The notes under the pieces are model-generated. The model made no database searches. It was not told the origin of the DNA and worked only from the letters and a program-made list of their open reading frames with translations. From positions 64,001 through 128,000 of the forward strand of contig NW_019775684.1 in NCBI RefSeq assembly GCF_001039355.2: a stretch of 64,000 bases of DNA, in the 5' to 3' direction. Positions 1 through 14,400 of this stretch are shown piece after piece (the stretch's first letter is position 1; each line of letters opens with the position of its first letter). Made by a program: the position numbers and the translations under genes. This DNA comes from Lingula anatina (lineage: Eukaryota > Brachiopoda > Lingulata > Lingulida > Lingulidae).

Positions 1-993
1 TCCCACTATGTTGTAATAATATACCAGCTATAGCTATTTCTATGTAGAACAGAAATTCTAAAAAAATTCAAAACAGATATTTGTCCTCTTTCTAGCCTTA
101 ACCTACAATAACCTATCATGGAACTAAAAGTATTGGCACAAGCTAATAGTTACACTATACAAACAGCCATTTTACAGCTTGTAAACAGAATAAAAGATGG
201 GTACAGCTAAATAGTCATGTCACTGGCATTTCCTAAACATACATTTAGTAAACTACATTTAATACTGCAGATAAAACTTTTCCAGTGCCCAACTAAGTTT
301 ACTGAAACAGCCTTATTTGGTATATTTTAATACATCTTTAAACTTGATTGCTAGGAAGATTCCCTCTTACAATATAAAATGAAAGACAGTGATTTTCTAA
401 AATAAATTTTCCAATTATAATTGATTAACAATACAAGTTACTTCCCAGCACCTTCATATTGGGAAAATTAACTGAGTTGTCTGGCTGAATCAAACTGGGA
501 ATAATTCCATGGAATTAACAAAGTCAAGGTGTGTGCATTTCATAATGTGATAATTACAAATATAGTTATCACTGAATCACTAACTGTTTGAGCACTGTTT
601 TAGCAGGGGAGCAAGGGATTGATTTCAATATACAATCTATTTCAAGACTGACACAGATAATTTCTATCGAGCCTCTTTAAAGATGGAATAAACAGATACT
701 ATAATACTACAAATCAATGTATAGTAATCACTACACATCTATAATTTTTATTTATTTAAAATAACAAAGTGAGCAACCATTCTGGCTTGGTTAACTATGC
801 AAAACACTTGTTTATTAAAGACACTTACTGCAATTACCATATTAGTTTTCACACAGGTGCAAAACTTTCGATTCAAAACATCACTAAATTTTGTGATTTC
901 TACATGTTACTTGGTGAAAAAGGGTCATTTAAACCACAGCAAAAATGGTTACTCTTCATCAAATTCACTCAAAAAGACATACAAAATACATAC
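1..993. other. Intron sequence at the left edge
   Basis: AT-rich DNA following the exon 93 donor. I found no further exon, repeat family or conserved motif. Confidence 0.7.
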
Positions 994-3900
994 CTTTAAC
1001 CACTCAGCCCTCTCACTAATGGTTGCATTGCCATCTTGTTCGATACGCTCAAGTTCGCGGGCGTACTGTTCCAGGGTGGCATCTAAGGTGCTATGGCGGC
1101 TGTGATAGTCTCGACAAGTGTCCAAGAAATCTTCCCTATTGACCAAGAAGTGCTCAATCTCGTCCCTCATATTTTGCCAATTGTGGCGTAGTTTCAGGTA
1201 TGCAGGGTCCGTGTCAGCTTCGCTGTCCGCAGTCAGGTCAAAATAGCGCTGCCAGAGGCCTTCAAGCTGCTTTTCACTCTGAAGGATCTCTTTCTCCAGT
1301 TCCTGAAATACAAATAGGTCGAATTATTTTAATCGATGTAAAATCCATAGAAAAGTCCTTGTTAGTACTAAATTGATACTTTGGATTGGTATATGTAGAC
1401 AAATGGCATAAATGGTGAACTTTAGAGAAATTGAATTTTATAACATTATATCAAAGTTTTTTTTTTTAACTTTGTATCAATTAACCTTGGCATGCTTTAT
1501 CTCAATCTCTGCAGCATCAACATGTAGTTTGGCATGTCTGTCCATCATGGCTATGACATCTTCATGCTTGTGATATATCCAGTCTGCTAAGTCTGACTTC
1601 TCCTTCTCCAATTCTTCCCAGTTTCTGATCATTGCATTAATTTCCTGAATGCGATCTTTAGTCTGGAAAAATAGCAAAAATAATTGTAAAATATTTTTTT
1701 CTCCCATTAACTATTTAAGAAATTGATATCTTCCGTGTGTATTCCCATTATCATAATTTGCAAACTTACTCTGCATTAAACCTGTGAGATACCCGTGCAT
1801 AGTCACAGTCAAATAAAAGACTTCTACTTCTAATGCCTGCAGTATTATTTAGCATACCTTTTCTAGGCCGTTTCCAATGTCATCATTGACCTTTTCTGCT
1901 AGCTGAGTGACCTCAGAGTCCAGGACAGAGTCCAGTTGGTCAAGACTCTCCATACTGCCCACATTCTCACACTTGTGTGCTTCTGAGGCAATGGTCCTCT
2001 GGTAGGTGGTCAACTGGTCATAGATTTTCTGAAAGTGAAAATTTGTTTGAGCTGATAAAATGCTCTTTAAAGAAAAAATTTAATTTACTACTTTGAAAAG
2101 AATACTTTAATCATGTTTATAAGTGTATCTGTTGTTAGTCAAAGCTCCTCTGAAATCGGGCAATATTCTTTATTGTCTTTTTCTTAATTAGGCTTAATAT
2201 GCCAAACTGAAATAATTCCTGGGCCTAGAAAGATTGATCATTCAACCAACTTATCTCAACATCTAAAAAAAACTTTTTTCAGAAAGTTTCAACAAATTAC
2301 AAATTAAAAGTTTTTTTTTTAATTTTACCAGCTTCTAGAGCCTCACTCACCCTAGCATTCTTCAGTTTATCAAAGGCATCCTGATAGTTGTCAGCACAGA
2401 GCTGCGACTTGTCTTCCAGCCAGGTGACGTGGTCGTACTTAAGGTAGTTCTCACAGTCCACCAACAGCTGCTTATACTGCTGCCATCTTTGTAACAGGTC
2501 GCCCAAACGCTCCTACAAGGTCATGAAATTGAATCAACTATGATGTCAACAAGATTTCAAATGGAAAAGAAGTAAATAATTTCTAGAGATTAAGTGTGTA
2601 GATGTGTAAAAATAGATGTGAGGCTTCATGTATTCATCAAATAAAGACTTTTTTAAATGAAAACTACCTTTGAAAAGAATAATTTCAAAAGATGTATCTG
2701 TGAAAGATATTCACGGTTTAACTACACGGTTTTACTATAATTAACTGATACATAATATTGAAATATTGAAATTTCATGTGACTAAAATTCAACACATGCT
2801 CCAGAAAATGTTACAAACCTGAGAGAGAAGTCTACTCTCCATGATAGAGAGATTTTCCATAAGTGGCTTTCTTTTTTAATTGCTCAAGCTTTACCTTTAA
2901 TGTTTGCAAAACTCACAAAAAATCTAATCTAAGCATGCTTTACAAATGTCAGTTTCTGTTGATAACAACGTATAGCTAGAGAACCTGTGAGTAATAAGAC
3001 ATGCTGTTAAAGCACAACTGATTTCGTTTTATAAACTGAAAGAAATAGGCCATTTGCCCTTCCCATAAAACCGTAAAGATAAGAGGCATTTAAGTCATAA
3101 AGAGGTTCTCAAGCTTTTTTTTTTTTCAAAGATGAAACTGACATGCAAAAATTTTCACAACAACTGCCATGCATAGTTAGATCAGATTACTGTGAGAGGA
3201 CTGCAAACAGAAACAAATACGGTGCTTGAGTATGGTCTCAAAATAAAAACAAAACTCTTTATTATGTTGTCATATCTTAGTGATGCGCACAAAACTACAT
3301 GTAGCTTCAGCATTAACAATGATGATAACATGGCTTTATTATTCTTTAAAAAGCAGGTTCACAGATACAACATTTTTGTATGAGGGCGTCTTTGACAGTT
3401 CAGGCAATTACTTGGTTCATTACTTGGCTCTTCAAATATCTCATGTGAGCTTAATAACTTAACTAAAATGATAAGATACTTGATTGTACTTCATAAATTG
3501 AAATCTGCATACCATCATCTTAAATGGAAAACAAGAATTAAAAAACTCATTTTAAATATTTTCATAAATAACAATAAATTATAGACTGAAAATACAGATG
3601 ACTAGGTTTCTCGATTAATTTAACATATCTTCCACTTTTACTTTCCCCCCTGTATCTGAATATAACAATTCTACTAATAAACTAAAGAAACAAAAAATAT
3701 AGCTTTAAACAATATAGAAAAGTTTTTTTTTTTTTTTTTTTTTTGTATGTGCAGTAAGAGTTAGTGCAATGAGCGATTACAGCTGTGTAGGCCACTACAT
3801 GGAACATTGTTATTAATTTTATTATCAACAGTCTTACGGATCAGTATATCTTACTAATACTTTAACAGTTCATGGTAATCCAAAATAACCTGTGGGCAGT

Positions 3901-5485
3901 AAAATAAAAACCAAGTATTAGGAGAGAAAAAGAGCAGACGATCAGAGAGTTATATGATAACTAGATAGAAAACAATGATTTGTGACTAATTATTCAGTGA
4001 TGAAATCAGTGATGATGATAGTTAATTAAGAAAACAGATAATAAACCAAATTAAACAGAACATATTTGTTCACGGGAAGGTTTTCAAAAGGTAAAAATAA
4101 ATCTCATTAGTAAAAAAAACAAGGTCACAATATTCAAGAGAATAAATGTTGGTTCGAAAAAATTTGAGACTTCTGTTGGAACATTTTAAACAGATAACGA
4201 AGCTTTACTCATGCTATACATTGTGAGCATCACTAAAATATTCCTTCCAAATCACCCTCAATCATATATATGAAATAACTGACAAGGGACCCAATCAACG
4301 AAGCAAAATCTTCACACCATTCCATTCCCAATGCAATAAATAAGCCACAATATGCTTTTTTTTACCTTAATTTGTAGAGCCGTTGCTTGTAGAGACAGAT
4401 AACTGTCTTCGAGATTCGATAACTGATGCTCTATCTGTGACACCAGGTGGGGTTGACTCTTGCTTTTCTCCATTAGTTGTCTTCCTTGCTCTGTCACTCT
4501 GTCAACAGTGGACTGATAGGCATAGATCTCTTCAATCAACGTCTGCAAAAAAAACATAAGCATAAGCTATAAGCAGGTACTATGTGACTGAATAAACTTA
4601 ATATACATTCTCAAAAGAAAAAAATTTAATCGACTGCTGCAGAATGTTGTTTATTCAAGATAAAAAATAACTTACTTTAACATGATTTATTTACATTTGC
4701 ATTTTGCTTTGTAAAGATGAACTCAAGAACAATATCAATATTGATTTATAACAGACATTAATCACATGAATCAAGAGTAGTGCAAACTGATGACGACAAT
4801 GCATCACCTTGTGCTTATCAATCTGCTGTTGTGTCAGCTCCATAGTACTGGTGTTCAGAGTGTTGTGGGACATCAGGCGGAAGGACGTCTGCAGAATCCA
4901 GCGCTCACACTCCTGCAGGGTCAGCTGGTAGGTGGTGTGCTCATTTTCGGCTTTCTCTAGGTGCTCCACAACTCCCTACAGACACAGTGTGTAAAAAATC
5001 GAAAATTTTGTTGAGTTGGTTCCTTTTAGAACAGCTGTATCTTTAATTCAATAGAGAGAGAGATGGACTAGTCTTTTAAAATTTCAATTCACTTAACTTC
5101 TAGTTTCTTTTTTATTAGCCTTCAAAATAAATAATGGAATTAAAATAATAACAATTACATGACTAGACTGTTTTCAGAGAATTGAATCTAAAATTTCACT
5201 AGTACCGGCAAGTTTGATGTGTAAATGGCCAAACTGCAATTAATGCAATTGTTAATTGATATAAAATACTTTGTGTTGAAATACACACAACATACAGTTT
5301 GTTATAAATCAGTTTGTTGCCTATCATCTCACCTCTGCCTTGTCTCGCAGGTGGTCATAGCGAGCCTGGATCTTCTCCAGGGACCGCACAATTTCACGAT
5401 TTCCACTCATAGCTTCCAGTTCTGAGACCAAATTGGCTAGGTCTCCAATGTCTTGATCATGGCGTTCTATGTCTGCCTTAATGCT
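994..5485 (-). CDS. SYNE1: Nesprin exons 87-93: degenerate distal rod, continues beyond the window
   Basis: Exons 5485-5333 (153 bases), 4975-4808 (168), 4542-4366 (177), 2512-2351 (162), 2028-1858 (171), 1662-1486 (177) and 1302-994 (309), all phase 0. Exon 87 ([20 protein letters not shown]) and exon 88 ([17 protein letters not shown]) still echo the module sizes, but the CSD-SGDK motif is gone. Exon 92 has [20 protein letters not shown]; exon 93 has [20 protein letters not shown] and ends RAEWLK with donor GTATGTAT, so the gene continues to the left. The 4.8-kb intron before exon 87 is the largest in the window. Confidence 0.9.
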
Positions 5486-8400
5486 CTGAAAAGAATAATA
5501 CAAATAAAATGTTCAGGTTGGATTTTACAAAACAAATATCACCACAAAGCTGCTTCCATCCAACAATGTATCACCACTTTTCAACTCGTACTGTGATGAA
5601 AAAAGGTGCCGAGAAAAAGTAGGATTTCCTGTTCAAAAACTAATTGAACACGTTAGCACAATGCTCTTCCACTTGCCCTATTTTGTATTGTAAGTCATAT
5701 TTATTGCATTTAGTCATAAATTATCCGCCCTCTGCAGACCTTTGAGAAAGGCGGTGCAAAATTAAGTAGTAATGTGACCTCCTTTCCAAGATTTTGATTA
5801 TATGCAGTCTGTTATAAAACCCCCCTCCCCCCCCCAATTTATTTTTGCACAGCATCTATGCACAAAACCCACATATTACCAGATCTCACATTTTATTTCA
5901 TAACAAACTGTTATTTCATATTTCAATACTAAAATATCAATAAGAAAAGCTGCTCATTTTAATAGGTACACTGATTACATTGGCTAGGCAATTTTCATAT
6001 CAACCCCACACCTTTGTTTGTACATAAACACAACTGCTGGACAACCCTGTGCTGATGGCATGCCGCCCTTAGAGTAAAAATACCACAAACTGCTACTTTT
6101 ACAAGTACCTTTACCAGTGACAGAGGTCATGTTTTCATTGATGTTGGTTTATCTACTTACTGCAGGGATAAGACTGAAATTTAGTGAAAAAGTTGTAAAA
6201 TATAGTGTTGTGTCCAGGGGGCCTGCCTAAGCCAATGTTATTTCTGGCTCCCAAAAAGTTAAAATCTGATGATAGTGGGAAAATCGCATCTCAGGAGTAA
6301 ATATATGGGCAAGTTATCTCAAAAAGCTTTTCACAAAGTTGATGACATTGTTCAGGAAGGAAAGAAGTGATTACAATTTGATCCGTGCCATATCTCCCTT
6401 TTTTTGAACAATATTATAGCCTTTATTCCTGGTAGATGTTTGGGCTCTTAGGGTGCTCTCTGGTTAAAGATGCCTAGACTTGGATGTCAACTTCCTTAAT
6501 TTAAGAATTAAATGCCATGCAGCAAATTTAAAGATCTATAGTCTTAAATGTCCAAGCGACAATTAACCCCTGGTCTCCGAAAAAAGTTCAACCTTTTTTC
6601 TTTTCTCAACCAGAAAAATAGGCCCTGAGAAGTAAAAACTTTCATGTGAGAAAACAGTAATATAATCCAGCCAAAATAAGCAAAGTCAGCAGCAAGGGTC
6701 TTTTATTTTGCCTGATAAGTCAAATGGTTTCTGAAAGCTGCATTTGTTTCCTATTACATGAACTGAATGCACACACTGCTAACATTACAGCATATTTAGA
6801 TCCACTCCAACAATGTATTCAAAGGGGGTGCAGAGAGCCATGAAAGCTAGTTCTTACGTCCACAAAATAATAAAAAAAGCAATAAACAATGCTGTCTAAC
6901 TCAAACAATAGACTTGGTTCCCCACTAATAATTCTCACAAATGACTGGTTAGACATTATGTATGGAAGTCACTTACCAGAGGGGTCAGAAGTTAATGCTA
7001 TATTCAATGCCATTTACCTGTAATATTGTATAGGAGCTGCTCGCAAGCGGGGAAACTAGACATGAAAACATCAAAAACATAAGATCCCCGCCCTGATAAA
7101 ACCATACTGCTTTAAGTGGATGAAAAAAGAGAAGTTATGAAGAAGATACATATGTAACATATTGGCTCTCAATTGATCTCTATTGTTTGTACCACTGAAG
7201 CTCAATACAACTCTTGAATTCCATCACAGTGATTTTTAGTTACATCAGATGTGTAGAGAAAATGGGGCAATGTAGAGCCAAATTATCACCACTTCATACA
7301 CTGACTGATGATATGGTCTCACACTTTTTATAGACAATCATGACTATAGTGTTACATCATACTTCTAAACAAATCTGGGTGTCATAGCCCTGCAAAACTT
7401 TCCTGTGACCTGCAACTAGTACGATATGCCAATTGCAAGTAAATGCAGGTAGCATTATTTACAAGTTTTCATTGTTAAGTATTTTTTCTGTGACAAAGGT
7501 CAGAAAAATGAATGATCTCACATTTGTAATGTCTATGTACCAGGTTTGGGAGATATCTAAGAGACAATGAAGTAAACACCTCTATGGCCCAGTGAGGAGG
7601 GGGGGGGGGGGGGGTAGGGCAGTTAGATAAACAGACAAGCCAAATTTCCTTTATAGTTGGTAAAGAGTATATGCCCTTGCCATCAGACACCTTAATCATA
7701 TAAAACACATTCTCAAATGACAGCCGACATTTTTCTTTGTAACTGTTTAAATGTCAAACACCTTGCTGGAGTAACTAAAAAGATATCACCTGCCCGTGAT
7801 TACACATCCATAAAACTGCTGGAGCAGAACTTGAATGTTACTTCACTCTTCCAGTCCACTGTTCATCTACAGATTTCCCCCCTTTTTGCATCATTTCTCC
7901 TACGTAACATGCACTATTAGGTAATACAGCACTGGAGTCACAAGGAAAAAAACTGCAAAGTAAGGATGAATGCCATCATGCGTCTTATTCACTTATGATT
8001 ATATCTAATGGTGCATTAATGTGGACAGATTTGTAAAACAAACACCAAAATCTTAGAGGAAGCAATTTTCAACAGGTGTGACCACTTATACTTTCTATAT
8101 AAATACAATAAATTATGGACAATGCAAATTTACCTCATTATCCATATTATCTTTTACACATTTGTTTATGGTGTGTAGGACTCAAAGGAGGTATGGAGCA
8201 CATATACAACACAAAACAAAATCTTTTTCATTAAGGCTAACAAATGCTTTTTTCTCATTTTATTGCTTTATGTATTTTATATGAGTCTCCCACTCTAAAA
8301 ATAAAATAAAACTTGTGTATGTCACATATGTAGGAAGCAAGGCACACATTGCTCTGTTCATCCCCTGCCTTTTTAACATATGGTAACATTTGCACATGCA

Positions 8401-11400
8401 GTTCTTCAATTTACCAAATAAAACATACATATAGAGACCATCCACGGTTGATTTATGTCACCTAGTGTATATTGCCCTCAGTCATAGATAATAAAGACAT
8501 TAATAGCTTATAAAACATGTGTGGCATCTTGTATGCACTTATTGGGGTATTTCAACCTAAACTACCTGCTGTTTTCCCCTGAGGTCATAGAAATAAAATT
8601 TCCCTCCATCCTCCATTATGAATTATATTACCTTGATATTTCAGTAAAGCTAACATTAAATTACGCATGAAATTCTAGTATGAGAACTTTCAGGAAGGCA
8701 GAAATCCATGTGCATCTGATACCTAGCCCAGCAGCCGTTACACTGCCAACAGTTACGCTTCCAATCCCAGCCGTATTCAGACATCTCCATCACATTTTTG
8801 ATCTGCCATCACACAACATAATGCACAGAAGCAGCCTACCTTCAAAGTAGAAACTTAGACATGTTTTCTTCTTGTTGTCACTATGCAGATAACATTGAAC
8901 TGCCCACTTTCTCTTTATATCTTATCCTCTCTCCCAGGTCAGGCAGTAATGTTTTGCAAGCCAATCTTAGCTGCAGCTGCCTTGTAAATTATTCCGCCAT
9001 ATGGGGGTCACAAAAGGTGAGAAGGGTCAGGTCACTTGTTCATAGGCAGTTATTTGCATTTTAGTAAAGAGTTTGTTTATCATCCACTGTATAGGTAGGA
9101 AAAACCGGTTCGGTTCGTATTTGTAGGAGCTTTTGGAAATATAATGCATTCAAAAACCGGTGGTTGAGGAAAATACAGTTTTGGTCTATTTAAATGGGCA
9201 GGAAAGAAGAGTTAAAAACGTCAAACTTATAGGATGGTGTAATCAGTTTTTGTCCAAAATTTATATTACATAAATCATTTTCATGTCAGTTTCACACAAA
9301 TAAGCAAAGGAAGCTATGAGACTATAATCAATTATTTATTTAACAATATAATGACCTACCAAATGTAATAATAAACAAATCAACATGCACACCCAAAAAC
9401 AACATGCAGTACAACTCATGCAGCAACAGCCCATTTACCTGTTTTATCCTTCTTTAATTAGACATGAAATCTTTTAATGCACCAAATAGAAAGACCACCT
9501 AAACCCTTCCCTTGGCACCAATCTATCCCCACGACAAAAAGGCATTCACTTTGATGAAATGTTACCAAATTTCCTACACCTGTTCCAAAGTTATGCAATA
9601 CATAGGTAATTTCAGGTACGGGTAGAAAAAGCTTTTCTCTTGAGAGACCACCACACAGAAACACAAAGATCTTTCACAATCGACTAATGAGTCGTAAATT
9701 AAAATTGTATAACCATATGACACTGTTTTTCTTGACAAACATGAAATTTTAACCCTGGATGTCATTGCCTCTGGTACCCACTTTTTATCTCAGGATCAAC
9801 GGTCTCAACTTTCTGATTTAGTCATTCCCTTTGAAGACAACAAAATGGCACTTGAGTTTTAAGTGCATTAATTAGATTATCATGTCTAAGGTTTAATTCT
9901 GAAACTGATATCTTTAATCTTTATAAAAATGTCATTTTCACAAACAGTAAGTTTGCTATAAATGTCCCCTTAGATAAACAAGATGAGGTAATTTCAAAAA
10001 ACACAGAAAGTGCTCCCAAGGTTATAATTTATATGATTATTGAACAAACAAAAAATTTGAGGTGTCAAACTAAATTTGGTATGAGTCAGATTAAAACAAC
10101 AAGCAAAGAGCAATAAAGGAACTTCTGGTCACTATAAGTCTATCCTCTGGGAACAAGTCGATAAGTAAATAATCTTCAGGTAAAAATAATGCACAAACAC
10201 TGAGCATCTGTATTATGACCAATGGTGTACATATTCAGCCTTTAAAAGCACATATTTAGCTATACACTGCATATGGACATATTTTATAAGGTACACCTTG
10301 TTATGCACCACTCCACACAACCTACCTTATATTTCTCCAGCTGAGCTTTCTTTTCGCTGAGATCAGCTTTTGGTTCTGGCTCAAGCATGAGGCCATCTTC
10401 TAGTTCAGCTATCCAGTGCACCAACACCCCATAGCACTGCTCGTACTCGTTCCACTTGATTAGACACTTCTCTAGCTTACTACAGCACTGGTTAATGCTC
10501 TTGTTTAGTTTGTCCCACTGTTCCTTCAACAGGCCCACCTAGAACACCATGGCATGCTTGTCAAATACCACCACCACCACCAGGTGCAGATGTTGTCATT
10601 TGTGATATTTTGTTAGTTTCTTTTTATCCTCGAATATTTGGCTTTATTGTAATTAATTTAAATGTTTGGTTTCCTTTGGTCAACTCTTTCCACCTGTCTG
10701 TCAGTCACTGTGCCAGTCTGTCTGTTTGTCTGTCTGTGTGCCTTTCTGTATATGTTTGTCTGTCAGCTGTCTATCCACCCATCTCCAATATGTTACACAT
10801 TCCACAATCTACTCCTCTATCCCTTTTCCAGTTAGTCTATTCTTATTTCTTCCAATTAGTCTTATTTTAATATTAATACAGTGACCATTGCTCACCTGTG
10901 CCTCCAGTTTTTTCTTCCCCTCTGGTGTTGACCGGTGTGTGACTCTATCACACATCTCACAGGCATGGTTCAACTTCTGCAGACCTCCATCCAAACTACT
11001 GGTGATCTCCTGCAATAACACAATATTATACAATATTTACCCTACTTTTATAATTTCTAGTGTCCTTAGTTTATATTTCTAATTTTTTTTTAAATTTCAT
11101 GATCTAGAAAAGAAACAAGAGGTTAAATAACTACAACCTCTCAGAATGATTTAATTATAATTTTTAAGTAGATATTGATCAGACTGATTTCCCGAAGTCA
11201 ACGTTTTTGTTAATATTAATATGCAAATTACCAAGGTCAACAAAACCTCACCTATAACAACATTAGCACAAATAATAAATACTCACTCTACAGAGCCAAA
11301 AATCCATTGAAAAATTAGTCAATCTCCATAATACCAAGTTAATATTCCTCAAGCAATCTATGTACATTCCATGTAAGAACCTTCACATATTTCCTGGCCT

Positions 11401-14400
11401 AAGTCCAGGTGGTATGTATTGGTGCATTACTTAATGGGCACCCCAAATGTAATTACTCCTAGAATTGATTGCTACTAGTGCTCACAAGCTGGGCGTTATA
11501 TATGGGAAGTTAATGTTTTTTCTCAAGACTGTTTTGAATGTTCCTCCCTATAGAACTGAGCACTGATATTACCAGCTCCCAAGTGGAAAATAAACCTTGT
11601 TTCGAGAGAGTGTGGTCTGGCTCTGATGGTGTTTATATCTATTTTGAAGTTGTTAATGCTTGCTGCGATGTTGTTCATTTGCATGTTTGATATGGCTAAT
11701 CTCTGTGTATTTTTGAGCACCAAAAATATTGCATTCCCTTTTTTTTCTTTGATTACAATAAAATTGTCTAATTTCTAAATAAAAGGCACAATGATTTGAA
11801 TTCTTTGGCTTTTTGTGTAACAAGCACTTAAACTTCATATAAAACCACATAACTGAAGACAACAATAATGACAGGAAGTTGTTTTGCACAAACAAAAGAA
11901 AGACATGTCTTGAACATAAGTTTGCCTTTCAAACCTTCCCATCACATAACTATATTACTATAAGTTAAATTAACATACAGTACAAATTTTCCCGTTAGGT
12001 GAAATCCACTTTTTTACAAAACTAAAATGAAGTGCACTGTACATCATCATCATCTAAAATTCACTTGACCTTAAAAAAATTTACAAATGCCACACAAGAA
12101 TACCATAAACAAATCTTTTGTCTTGTTTATTTATTTCCTGCTTATATTCATTCAGTACATACCTTGATGTTACTGATTTTATTCTCTATGTCATGCCAGT
12201 CACCACTTGTATCATTACAAGAAGCCAGTTTCTGATTGGTCACTTCTATCCAATGGAAACAGTCATCATAACTTCGCTTGAATGCTTTGTGGTCTCTTGT
12301 CTGCTGGTTCATTTTCTCCAGAGAATCCTATAAGTTTAGAAATAACAATGAAATGGGTTTTGGAAATTAATTAATATTTTTCAGCATTATGTTATCTTTT
12401 GTTCTTCAGATTCACAGGTTAAATGCATTCTAACTTTGACATCAATAATATTTGAAAACACTATTACAAGTTGTGCTCTACATTTCTTAAAATGAAGACA
12501 AAGCTTGAATACCTAGATGAATGACATTACTAAAATGACCTTCACATTCTAACATTAATATAAGATACATTTTTTTAATCAAACTTCATTTTCTAATACA
12601 ATAAAGCATATCTTTCTCTTATAATTAATAATTCCATTTCTATGAAACTTGTTAATAAAAATTCCATGCACTGCCTTGGTTTATATGTAGTAAGCATGCT
12701 ATTTATTGTTTTTCACAAGAAATCTTCTTTGTAGCAGGAAAAAAAACTATCCTGAATGAATTTCCCATACCTGTACATGCAAAATAATACTTTAATTGAA
12801 CAAGAACAGCCTGCCTCCCTACTTACATAAGAATTAAAGTTAATCATGCTGACTTGCAAAAGTTGCTAGACTTCAGTTTGACACAAAATTTGGATTTGGC
12901 AAAATTTTCCAGCAAATGGTATTTGACTAAAAAATGGATAAGTTGGAAAGACCAAGACTATCAAAAATATCTTAGTATCTGGAGACCTGTTTTTTTTCAA
13001 TCCATCATGCATTCAAGAATATTTCTTAAGAATATTTTATTTTTACAAATCTTTGAATTTAGTTAGTATGGACTAACATAACATAACTGTGGGATGTCAT
13101 ATCATAACTTCATGCACATGAACATTGAACAAATTGAAAAAAATATAAGATTTAGTAAACTATTAGGTTACATAAACCTTTTCAGTTAGCGACCTGATAC
13201 ACTTACAGTTATTCGGTCCTGAAAAAGATTAAATTTGACGTGATTGATGCCATTATTGGTATCCTTTAAGTTCACTACTCTAATCTCAATCACAAAATGC
13301 ATAATTGATCCATGATGAACATTGCTTTCTAAAAGCAAATAAGTTTGATGCAAAAAATGCCAGAACACTGTACTTTTAGCATGGCAAACAGGGAACAGTC
13401 AAACAGCCCTGTCCAATATCAAGCCTACTTTTCTCAACATTCACTTTGCTTGGTTTACTGCAGTATGAATCTGATCAGATCTTCTTCATCCTCTCAAAGT
13501 CAGGTTTAAGAATTTTTATGCATTTTTCATTTTTACAAAATGCAAGGACCAAAACTGCAGTAGGTGATGTCATATGTTAAAAGGCATACAATGCGCATTA
13601 TACACTTATATACAAAAAACTTTTTCTAGGAATATCAGGAATTTTCCCTTTACTACCAATGCAGGGCTTACCCTGTTCTAAATGTTAAAGAAAATTGCAA
13701 ACTATAAACCCCTCAAAGGGTACCAAAATTCTCATTTTTACCACCAGAAGTAAAATTGATCAGTCTCATGGACTGTAATTCTGTGAACAGTTTTGAATTT
13801 GGTATTCTATGGTGATAAGAGAAAAGTGTTAAAATCTCTGGGAAAATTTAATATTTGCTATATGAAGGCCAAAAGCTCAATGTGTCTATTTAGCAAGAAA
13901 GCCTATATAATAGGGGTACATCAGAACTGTGACACATAATATTAAATCAACACAATATTTTACCTTAACAATGGAAGCCAGAGTCTGGTATCTTGATGCC
14001 AGTTGAACCATTGCCATGGAAACGCCTGGATCTGTACTGGATTTTATCACTTCTTCTGCACGGTCATTGACTTTGTCCAGTATTGGTTTATGGTCAGCAA
14101 TTTGTTCTTGTAGTACCTGCACATAATTTTAGATTCTCAAGTTATACTAGCCATAAAGTTTATCAGGAAATAACTGAAAAAGTTCATATGTATTGGAAAT
14201 ATTATGATAAAGATAGGAAATTTTCATTTCAGAAAACTCAAAATAAAACTGTATTTTTTTAAATATATAACAATAAGATATTCACCTGCATCTCCTTTAC
14301 AAGAATTTGTTTCTCTTCCAAGTTCATAATCTTAGTCTCTTGCTTGGCCTTGACCTTGGCCTCAGTTTCAACGAGCCATTCCTCCATCATTTTGTAAGCG

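Larger units (their letters stand above)
5486..10325. other. 4.84-kb intron between exons 86 and 87
   Basis: Largest intron in the window, at the boundary between the regular array and the degenerate distal rod. Contains MITE copy A, a C run and a G16 run. No coding sequence resembling spectrin repeats on the minus strand and no convincing gene on either strand. Confidence 0.75.

Noticed and set aside
11523-11723. 66-codon minus-strand ORF in the intron between exons 84 and 85
   Set aside because: No spectrin pattern, no matching splice sites in phase 0, and standard exons already join in frame across it.
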